Assembly (NCBI GenBank): GCA_029982105.1
Contig: JARRCQ010000023.1
Location: 1 to 12,186 of the forward strand
Length of the DNA stretch: 12,186 nucleotides
Source of the DNA: Candidatus Atribacteria bacterium
GTDB lineage: Bacteria; Atribacterota; Atribacteria; Atribacterales; Caldatribacteriaceae
Direction of reading: 5' to 3'
Part shown: positions 6,519-12,186 of the stretch, one piece after another
Layout of the letters: the number at the start of each line of letters is the position of its first letter
Position numbering within the stretch: position 1 is the stretch's first letter
Program-made: the position numbers and the translations under genes
Notes under the pieces: model-generated
The model's database searches: none
The model's input: only the letters and a program-made list of their open reading frames with translations
What the model was told of the DNA's origin: nothing

Positions 6519-6792
6519 TAAGTTAAATAAAGGAAGCGATGATGAGGGAGAGTAGCCTTTGTCCTTCAGCTACAGAGAGCCAGGGTAGGTGGGAGCCTGG
6601 TGTTGGAGAAAAAGGTGAATGGGCCTCAGAGTAGCTCATCGAAAGGGAGTATCCCGAGTAGACTGAGACGGTTCTTTCCCGCTAAAGAAAGTAGGTATAG
6701 TAGTTTTTGTACCGAAAGAGTGAACGGTTAGCGCCGTTAATGAGAGTGGTACCGCGAGTTTAAGCCCTCGTCTCTTGACGAGGGCTTTTTTT
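6519..6792 (+). promoter_or_regulatory. T-box leader, tryptophan-specific (UGG specifier)
   Basis: This RNA switch binds tRNA-Trp and lets transcription continue when the tRNA is uncharged. Stem I is closed by 6541-6546 with 6635-6640, followed by a GGGAGAGTAG motif. The distal stem is CCAGG/CCTGG (6580-6584/6596-6600). The specifier region is GUGAA-UGG-GCCUC, with UGG at 6620-6622. Small stems follow at 6645-6655 and 6672-6689, and stem III at 6723-6728/6733-6738. The T-box itself is GAGAGUGGUACCGCG (6742-6756). The antiterminator pairs 6743-6746 with 6772-6775 and 6754-6758 with 6767-6771 around the canonical 7-nt bulge UGGUACC. It excludes the terminator at 6762-6787. The codon and the downstream trpE agree. 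Confidence 0.95.
6762..6792 (+). terminator. T-box intrinsic terminator
   Basis: AAGCCCTCGTC (6762-6772) pairs with GACGAGGGCTT (6777-6787) over 11 bp with loop TCTT, and a run of seven T spans 6786-6792. It forms when tRNA-Trp is charged. It ends two bases before the trpE ribosome site. Confidence 0.93.
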
Positions 6793-6805
6793 ATGGGAGG
6801 AAAAC

Positions 6806-8209
6806 ATGGAGGTAAAACCAGATAGGGAAAAATTCAAAAAATTGTCGGCTGAGGGTTATGATTTTATTCCCCTTTATGCTGAGCAATTAGCGGATCGACT
6901 TACTCCGGTGTCGTTAGTAGACAAATTTCGGATGGAAACCCCCCTAATTTTATTAGAAAGTGCGGAAAGGGGAGAAAAATGGGGACGTTATTCTTTTTTA
7001 ATCTGGGGAGGAGAGGAAATAAAAATAGAAGACTTTACGGACATTATCTCCCTTTTAGAGAGAGAATTTCCTTCTTATTCGGTTTATCCTGAACCTTCCC
7101 TTCCTTTTATAGGAGGAGCAGTGGGTTTTTTAAGCTATGACGCAGTGAAGACCTGGGAGAAGACTATTCCTCGCCGAAAGACAAGCTATCCCTTAGCTTA
7201 TTGGATGAAGAGCAACCGTTTTCTCTATTTTGACCATTTAAAGCATCTTTTGGGAGCAGTATATGTAGCCCGGAGAGGTGAAGAAGAAGATTATAATCAG
7301 GGTAAACAATGGATAGAAGAAACTTATGAGAAGTTGAATCACTCGTTTTCTCCTTCTTCCTTTTTTGAAACCAAAGAAGAAGTGAAGTGTTCTCTCAACC
7401 AAGAGGAGTTTATAGAGAAAGTAGAGAAAGTGAAAGACTTTATCCGAGAAGGGCATGCTTCTCAGGTAGTCATTTCTCAACGTTTTTCTCAACTTTTTTC
7501 TGGAGATCCTTTTATTCCTTATCGATTTTTGCGCTCGATAAATCCCTCCCCCTATCTTTTTTATTTGAAAACTGATCAATTTCAAATAGCTGGTTCTTCT
7601 CCGGAAATGCTCATAAAAATAGAGAAGGAAAAAATCTTCACTAAACCTATTGCTGGAACAAGAAAGAGATTGCCTTCTCTTCCCGAAGAAGTAATAGTAG
7701 AAGATTTGCTCCATGATGAGAAAGAGATTGCTGAGCACGTGATGCTCTTAGATTTGGGAAGAAATGATTTAGGAAGAGTGTGCGAGAGAGGAACAGTACA
7801 GGTGGAAAAATTTATGGATGTAGAACGTTATTCTCATGTTTTCCATATCGTCTCTACCGTTTCCGGTAATTTAGTTCCTCGCCTTTCTCCCTGGAGGGCA
7901 CTGCAGGCATCTTTCCCTGCAGGAACAGTGAGTGGAGCACCTAAGGTTAGAGCTATGGAGATAATTGAGGAATTAGAGCCTCTCCCTCGAGGACCTTATG
8001 CTGGAGCGTTAGGTTATGTAAGCCTAAACGGTAACCTGGATACCTGCATTATTATCCGCAGCATCTTTTTTCGGGAAGGAAGAGCGGAAGTTCAAGCAGG
8101 AGCAGGTATTGTTTATGATTCTATCCCTCAGAAAGAGTATGAAGAAGTACGAAGTAAAGCTGAAGCTTTACTTTTAGCTTTAAATTTAGCTGGAAGGAGG
8201 AATGATTAA
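6806..8209 (+). CDS. trpE: Anthranilate synthase component I
   Basis: Converts chorismate to anthranilate, using ammonia delivered by TrpG: the first committed step of tryptophan synthesis, in the cytoplasm. The 467-residue protein is slightly short for the family but complete. The N-terminal domain carries the tryptophan-inhibition motif LLES (49-52) followed by RYSF (61-64), so feedback inhibition is probable. The C-terminal chorismate-binding domain has IAGSSPEML (261-269), KPIAGTRKR (280-288), [12 protein letters not shown] (314-325), [10 protein letters not shown] (371-380), GALGY (400-404) and [10 protein letters not shown] (430-439). The ATG is preceded by GGGAGG 5 nt upstream, directly after the T-box terminator. 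The stop TAA overlaps the trpG ATG by one base. Confidence 0.97.
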   Translation: MEVKPDREKFKKLSAEGYDFIPLYAEQLADRLTPVSLVDKFRMETPLILLESAERGEKWGRYSFLIWGGEEIKIEDFTDIISLLEREFPSYSVYPEPSLPFIGGAVGFLSYDAVKTWEKTIPRRKTSYPLAYWMKSNRFLYFDHLKHLLGAVYVARRGEEEDYNQGKQWIEETYEKLNHSFSPSSFFETKEEVKCSLNQEEFIEKVEKVKDFIREGHASQVVISQRFSQLFSGDPFIPYRFLRSINPSPYLFYLKTDQFQIAGSSPEMLIKIEKEKIFTKPIAGTRKRLPSLPEEVIVEDLLHDEKEIAEHVMLLDLGRNDLGRVCERGTVQVEKFMDVERYSHVFHIVSTVSGNLVPRLSPWRALQASFPAGTVSGAPKVRAMEIIEELEPLPRGPYAGALGYVSLNGNLDTCIIIRSIFFREGRAEVQAGAGIVYDSIPQKEYEEVRSKAEALLLALNLAGRRND

Positions 8210-8785
8210 TGATTCTTTTGATTGATAATTATGATTCTTTTACCTATAACTTGGTTCAGTATTTAGGAGAATTAACTGAAGAAGAGATCAGAGTATTCCG
8301 TAACGACGAGATTTCCATCTCGGAAGCAGAGCAAATGAAACCAACGAGGATTGTTATTTCTCCTGGTCCTAAGGACCCCCAAGAGGCGGGAATTAGTAAT
8401 GAGATAATTTCTCGTTTCTTCTCTATCCCTACTTTAGGGGTGTGTCTTTGGCCATCAGTGTATTGCTTACGTTGAAGGGGGAAAAGTAGTAAAGGCTGCT
8501 CAACCTTACCATGGCAAGAAGTCTTTAGTCCATCTTCTTCCCTCTCCTCTTTTCCGAGAATTACCTTCTCAAATCTGGGTGGGTAGATATCACTCCCTCA
8601 TTGTTGAACGAAAAAGTTTGCCACCTTCTTTAAAGGTCGTTGCCCAAACAGAAAGCGGAGAAATAATGGCTCTGCAGCATATTTCTCGTCCTCTTTTTGG
8701 AGTGCAATTTCACCCCGAGTCAGTTTTAACTCCTCAAGGGAAGATAATTTTAAAGAATTTTTTGGAGGTGGCACCATTATGTTAA
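8209..8785 (+). CDS. trpG: Anthranilate synthase glutamine amidotransferase, read in two frames (+1 shift)
   Basis: Supplies ammonia from glutamine to TrpE. The first frame starts at ATG 8209 (AAGGAGG 8 nt upstream) with [15 protein letters not shown] and ISPGPKDPQ, and reaches the nucleophile C79 in GVCL. It then runs into eight foreign codons and TGA at 8473-8475. Skipping one T (8449) restores GHQ at once, and the second frame continues to TAA 8783-8785 with PYHGKKS, VGRYHS and GVQFHPES. H168 and E170 complete the Cys-His-Glu triad. The joined product is 191 aa, normal for TrpG. No other lesion is seen. The break may be a real inactivating indel, a homopolymer error, or a programmed +1 frameshift. 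The GTG at 8579 is inside the domain and is not a separate start. The stop region overlaps trpD by 7 nt. Confidence 0.9.
8436..8452 (+). other. Possible programmed +1 frameshift site in trpG
   Basis: AGGGG (8436-8440), then five bases, then CTT-T-GGC (8446-8452). Slipping tRNA-Leu from CUU to UUU and then reading GGC gives exactly the conserved sequence L-G-H-Q. The E. coli prfB site has AGGGGG, UAU, then CUU-UGA-C. The spacing here is one base longer and one G is missing. The A-site codon before the shift is UGG (Trp). AGGGG also simply encodes part of the conserved L-G-V, so the resemblance could be chance. Confidence 0.35.
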
Positions 8786-9813
8786 AGACTGCTCGAGATT
8801 TTTTGGAGTACATAATAGAAGGTAAAAGGATGAGTAGAAAAGAATCTTATTCTCTGATGAGAGGCCTAATGGAAGGGGAATTTACTTCTTCCCAGATGGG
8901 AGCACTTCTCTCTTCTCTGCGGATGCGCAAAGAAGATGGAGAAGAAATTGCCGGGTTTGCGGAAGCGATGAGAGAAAAAGCAATGAATTTTTCGGTTTCT
9001 TCTCTTTCTGTGGCTGATAATTGCGGAACAGGCGGAGATGGACAGGGAACTTTTAATATTTCTACCGCTTCGGCTTTTGTAGCCTTATCTTCCGGGCTAA
9101 AAATAGTAAAACACGGTAATCGTTCAGTTTCCAGCCATTGTGGCAGCGCAGATTTACTGGAAAGCTTGGGGATAAAAGTAGATATGGAAAGAGAAAAAAT
9201 GCAGACTCTTTTTGAAGAAACAGGCTTTGCTTTTCTTTATGCACCGCTTTATCATCCTGCTACGCGGACAGTGCAAGGAGTAAGAAAAGAACTGGGAATT
9301 CGAACCATTTTTAATCTTTTAGGCCCTCTTACCAATCCTTGTCCTATGGATTATAAACTGGTGGGCGTTTACTCTCCGGAACTTATTGAACCTGTAGCTT
9401 CAACTTTAGTTACTCTGGGAGTAAAAAGGGGATTAGTGGTATGGGGAGAGCCCGGGGTAGATGAGATAAGTATAACTGGAGAAACTAAATTGGCTTTTGT
9501 GGAAGGAAGCAAAATAACTTTTTCTTCTTTTCATCCTGAAGAAGTAGGTTTTCCAATAAGGAATATAGAAGAGCTAAAAGGAGGGACACCTGCTGAGAAC
9601 GCTCAGATCTTTATAAATATTCTAAAAGGAGAAGAAAAAGGAGCACGGAGAGAAGCAGTAATTCTAAATAGTGCTTTTTTAATCTGGATAGGAGAAAAAG
9701 CTCCAGATTTAGAAGAAGCTATAGAAAGAGTAGAAGAAGCACTCCACTCTGGAAGAGCGCTGCAAACATTACACCAGGTGGTAAAGATAAGTGGAGCTTT
9801 GGGAGGAGAATAA
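8779..9813 (+). CDS. trpD: Anthranilate phosphoribosyltransferase
   Basis: Joins anthranilate to PRPP to give phosphoribosylanthranilate, the second step of the branch. The 344-aa length is normal, and this is not fused to trpG as in enterics. The N-terminal helical domain (about 1-70) is followed by the PRPP-binding loop CGTGGDGQGTFNIST (82-96) and KHGNRSVSSHCGSADLLESLG (111-131), with the Asp/Arg-rich anthranilate region VQGVRKELGIRTIFNLLGPLTNP further on. ATG 8779 overlaps the trpG terminal codons by 7 nt and has a strong GGAGGTG site 8 nt upstream, typical of translational coupling. If ribosomes stop early in trpG at 8475 this coupling would be lost, though the strong ribosome site should still allow independent starts. 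Confidence 0.96.
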   Translation: MLKTARDFLEYIIEGKRMSRKESYSLMRGLMEGEFTSSQMGALLSSLRMRKEDGEEIAGFAEAMREKAMNFSVSSLSVADNCGTGGDGQGTFNISTASAFVALSSGLKIVKHGNRSVSSHCGSADLLESLGIKVDMEREKMQTLFEETGFAFLYAPLYHPATRTVQGVRKELGIRTIFNLLGPLTNPCPMDYKLVGVYSPELIEPVASTLVTLGVKRGLVVWGEPGVDEISITGETKLAFVEGSKITFSSFHPEEVGFPIRNIEELKGGTPAENAQIFINILKGEEKGARREAVILNSAFLIWIGEKAPDLEEAIERVEEALHSGRALQTLHQVVKISGALGGE

Positions 9814-10610
9814 TGGAAGGGTTTTTGGAAAAAATAGTAATGGGAAAGAAAAAAAGGCTTCTGGAAGGGAAACAGTATTCTCCTCGGGAAGTAGTAGATA
9901 TATTTAGTGAACGAGAGAAGAAGAATAATTTTCTTCTCTCCTCTCTGAGGAACTCACCTGGTCCGAATATCATAGCCGAGATTAAGAAAGCTTCCCCTTC
10001 TCGAGGGCTACTGATAGAAGGAAGTTTTATCTCTTTCTTAGAAGAGTACGAAGAAGGTGAAGCAAAAGTAATTTCGGTAGTGACTGAAGAAGATTATTTT
10101 CGGGGAAGCATAGAGATGTTTAAGGAAGTAAGGAAGCTTACTTCTCTTCCTCTTCTCCGTAAAGATTTCGTAATAGAAGAAACCCAAATTTACGAATCAG
10201 CGCAAAATGGAGCAGATGCTCTCCTTTTGATTACTCGCCTTCTCTCCCGGGAACGGCTGCAGCGTTTTGTTTACCTCTGCAACCTTTTCCATCTTCTCCC
10301 TTGGGTGGAAGTTCATGATGAGGAAGATGTAGAAAAAGCGCTACAGGCTCATGCTCCCTTAATTGGCATCAACAATCGTAACCTGGATACTTTTCAAGTT
10401 TCTCTTCAAGTGTCAGAGCGACTTTGCCGAAGAATTCCTCCTTCAGTAGTAGTGGTGGCAGAAAGTGGAATTAAAAGTAAAAGTGATATAGAAAGATTGA
10501 TGGATAAAGGGATAAACAATTTTTTGATAGGAGAAACTTTAATTACTTCCTGTCATCCAGCTGATAAACTAAGGGAACTTCGAGGAGGAGTGAGAGTTGC
10601 CCAAAGTTAA
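9813..10610 (+). CDS. trpC: Indole-3-glycerol phosphate synthase
   Basis: Closes the ring of carboxyphenylamino-deoxyribulose phosphate to indole-3-glycerol phosphate. It is a single-domain TIM barrel of 265 aa, not fused to trpF. Key motifs are IIAEIKKASPSRG (53-65, catalytic Lys58), ISVVTEEDYFRGS (87-99), LLRKDFVIEE with Lys117, GADALLLI (133-140), VEVHDE with Glu166, GINNRNL (185-191) and VVAESGIKS with Glu217. ATG 9813 overlaps the trpD stop (TAATG) and has GGGAGG 6 nt upstream. The N-terminal 45 residues are rich in Lys and Glu, usual for the family. Confidence 0.96.
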   Translation: MEGFLEKIVMGKKKRLLEGKQYSPREVVDIFSEREKKNNFLLSSLRNSPGPNIIAEIKKASPSRGLLIEGSFISFLEEYEEGEAKVISVVTEEDYFRGSIEMFKEVRKLTSLPLLRKDFVIEETQIYESAQNGADALLLITRLLSRERLQRFVYLCNLFHLLPWVEVHDEEDVEKALQAHAPLIGINNRNLDTFQVSLQVSERLCRRIPPSVVVVAESGIKSKSDIERLMDKGINNFLIGETLITSCHPADKLRELRGGVRVAQS

Positions 10611-11202
10611 AGTTTGTGGGATTAAAGAAAAAAGCGATGCCTTGCTATTAAGTGAATTACCTCTCTGGGCTTTAGGCTTTATTTTAGTGGAGGATAGCCC
10701 TCGTTTTATTCCTCCAGATAAAGCGAAAGAGATAGTTCGCTTTCTACCTTCTTGGATAATAAAAGTGGGAGTTTTTCAAAATCAAAGCGTAGAAGAAGTG
10801 GAAAAACTACGGGATTTTTGTGACTTTGATTTAGTGCAATTACACGGTAAGGAAAGTCCTGCCTTTTGTGAAAAGTTAGGGAAAGGAGTGATTAAGACTT
10901 TTTCTGTAGGGGAAGATTTTGATGTTGCTATGGTAGAAGAATACCTTCCAGTAGTGGATTTCCTGCTTTTTGATAGTAAAAAAGGAGGAAGTGGATTAAC
11001 TTTCCCCTGGAAAAAGATAAAGGGGATAAATTTTCCTAAGCCCATAATAATCGGGGGAGGGTTAAGAGAGGAAAATGTCTGGCAGTGTCTTTCTCTTTTG
11101 CGTCCTTTTGCTTTAGATTTGAACAGTGGAGTAGAAGTTTACCCCGGAAAAAAGGACGGGGTAAAAGTGAAAAGAATTTTGGAAAAAATAGGAGGAAAAT
11201 GA
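10597..11202 (+). CDS. trpF: Phosphoribosylanthranilate isomerase
   Basis: Amadori isomerase between the TrpD and TrpC steps: a TIM barrel of 201 aa, the usual length for a free-standing enzyme. VKVCGIK carries the catalytic Cys7 and [11 protein letters not shown] carries the catalytic Asp126. Other family marks are [11 protein letters not shown] (27-37), VGVFQNQ (57-63), VQLHGKE (80-86), IIIGGGL (150-156) and ALDLNSGVE with PGKKD near the C-terminus for phosphate binding. I chose TTG 10597 because VKVCGIK must be N-terminal, GAGGAGGAG lies 6 nt upstream, and no in-frame ATG or GTG fits. It overlaps trpC by 14 nt. The stop precedes trpB by 1 nt. Confidence 0.95.
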   Translation: MPKVKVCGIKEKSDALLLSELPLWALGFILVEDSPRFIPPDKAKEIVRFLPSWIIKVGVFQNQSVEEVEKLRDFCDFDLVQLHGKESPAFCEKLGKGVIKTFSVGEDFDVAMVEEYLPVVDFLLFDSKKGGSGLTFPWKKIKGINFPKPIIIGGGLREENVWQCLSLLRPFALDLNSGVEVYPGKKDGVKVKRILEKIGGK

Positions 11203-11203
11203 A

Positions 11204-12186
11204 ATGGAAAATACAGGATTTTTCGGAGAATTTGGAGGTAAGTTTGTTCCAGAAATTCTAATTCATCCTTTAAAGGAATTAGAAGAAGCTTATGAATATT
11301 ACCGAAGGGATAAGAAATTCCAGGAGGAATTAAACTATTACCTGAAAGATTATGCTGGAAGACCTACTCCTCTTTATTTAGCAGAGCGCTTAACCGAATC
11401 CTGGAAAGGAGCACGAGTTTATCTAAAAAGAGAGGACTTAAACCATACTGGCTCTCACAAAATAAATAATACTTTGGGTCAGGCATTGTTGGCTAAGAAA
11501 ATGGGTAAAAAGAGAATCATTGCCGAAACCGGAGCAGGACAGCACGGAGTAGCTACTGCTACTGTTGCCTCTCTTTTGGGTTTAGAGTGTGAAGTTTATA
11601 TGGGAGCAAAAGATGTGGAGAGGCAAAAGCTTAATGCTTTTCGTATGAAGATACTGGGAGCAGAGGTAATTCCGGTTTACAGTGGAAGTCAGACCTTAAA
11701 AGATGCTATAAATGAGGCTATGAGAGATTGGGTGAGAAATTTGGACACTACCCACTACGTTATCGGCTCCGTTGTAGGACCTCATCCTTATCCTCAGATG
11801 GTGCGTGATTTTCAATCAGTAATTGGTAGAGAGACTAAGCAACAAATAATGGAGAAAGAAGGTAGACTTCCCGACTACGTTTTAGCTTGTGTAGGGGGAG
11901 GAAGTAATGCTATGGGAATGTTTTACGAGTTTGTTCCTGAAAATGTAGCTCTTATAGGAGTGGAAGCAGGAGGACAAGGAATAGAGACGGGAAAACATGC
12001 TGCCAGTATCGGAGGAGGAAGAAAAGGCATTCTTCACGGGAGTCTGAGCTATGTGTTACAGGATGAGTTTGGACAAATTCAAGAGACTCATTCTGTATCT
12101 GCTGGTCTTGACTATCCTGGGGTAGGACCAGAGCACAGCTATCTTTTCTCTTCTGGCCGGGCTCAATATGTTTCAGTTACTGATGA
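11204..12186 (+). CDS. trpB: Tryptophan synthase beta chain (3' end outside window)
   Basis: PLP enzyme that condenses indole with serine to make tryptophan, normally in complex with TrpA, whose gene would be expected just downstream. The window holds the first 327 residues of about 390-400; the frame is open at the edge. It opens with [17 protein letters not shown]. Marks are GRPTPLY (52-58), [15 protein letters not shown] with PLP Lys86, [11 protein letters not shown] with catalytic Glu108, GGGSNAMG (231-238) for the PLP phosphate, and [14 protein letters not shown] (301-314). The last motif and the overall sequence fit the common TrpB1 type rather than the stand-alone TrpB2 type. ATG 11204 has GGAGG 8 nt upstream, inside the end of trpF. 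No frameshift is seen. Confidence 0.96.
   Translation, partial: MENTGFFGEFGGKFVPEILIHPLKELEEAYEYYRRDKKFQEELNYYLKDYAGRPTPLYLAERLTESWKGARVYLKREDLNHTGSHKINNTLGQALLAKKMGKKRIIAETGAGQHGVATATVASLLGLECEVYMGAKDVERQKLNAFRMKILGAEVIPVYSGSQTLKDAINEAMRDWVRNLDTTHYVIGSVVGPHPYPQMVRDFQSVIGRETKQQIMEKEGRLPDYVLACVGGGSNAMGMFYEFVPENVALIGVEAGGQGIETGKHAASIGGGRKGILHGSLSYVLQDEFGQIQETHSVSAGLDYPGVGPEHSYLFSSGRAQYVSVTD

Noticed and set aside
7238..7738. 166-codon minus-strand frame
   Set aside because: It lies antisense within trpE, is rich in Phe, Arg and Ser as expected from purine-rich coding DNA read backwards, and shows no family motif.
8579..8785. Separate small gene starting at GTG 8579
   Set aside because: It is the C-terminal part of TrpG, continuous in frame with 8450-8578, and lacks its own ribosome site.

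Overview
The window reads as the chromosome of a low-GC bacterium with Firmicutes-style regulation. The evidence is strong Shine-Dalgarno sequences, a tRNA-sensing T-box leader, an ISLre2-type transposase remnant and a tightly packed trp operon. Nothing here fixes the phylum; Bacillota or a neighbouring low-GC lineage such as Atribacterota would fit. All genes lie on the + strand.

Region 1 (1-694) has no gene. Positions 1-450 hold an array of hairpins: a lone hairpin, a 39-bp imperfect palindrome, then three composite units that each pair a GGGGC-type hairpin with an ACTGAGG-type hairpin. The arms of the second hairpin differ between copies but still pair. A good sigma-A-type promoter (TTGACA-17-TTTAAT, 489-517) and a leader of about 170 nt follow.

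Region 2 (695-5437) is a four-gene carbohydrate-type (CUT2) ABC importer: exported substrate-binding protein, double-domain ATPase, and two different RbsC-type permeases. A 20-bp perfect hairpin separates the binding-protein gene from the other three and probably sets their relative expression. The substrate cannot be read from the sequence.

Region 3 (about 5552-6468) is a decayed, internally deleted insertion sequence. Matching imperfect terminal inverted repeats survive, but only the C-terminal half of the transposase remains and it is broken by three frameshifts. It ends 15 bp before the -35 box of the trp promoter.

Region 4 (6484-12186) is the tryptophan operon: promoter, T-box leader with a UGG (Trp) specifier and a terminator/antiterminator switch, then trpE-trpG-trpD-trpC-trpF-trpB. 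trpB runs off the window and trpA is not seen. Genes overlap by 1-14 nt or are 1 nt apart. Uncharged tRNA-Trp should open the leader so that the enzymes converting chorismate to tryptophan are made.

The most interesting point is trpG. Its frame is broken by one extra T directly after the catalytic cysteine codon, at CUU-UGG-C. The layout resembles the programmed +1 frameshift of prfB (CUU-UGA-C with an upstream AGGGGG), but the hungry A-site codon would be UGG, tryptophan itself. Everything downstream, including the other two catalytic residues, is intact. It may be a plain indel or sequencing error, or a tryptophan-starvation-dependent frameshift; comparison with relatives would decide.
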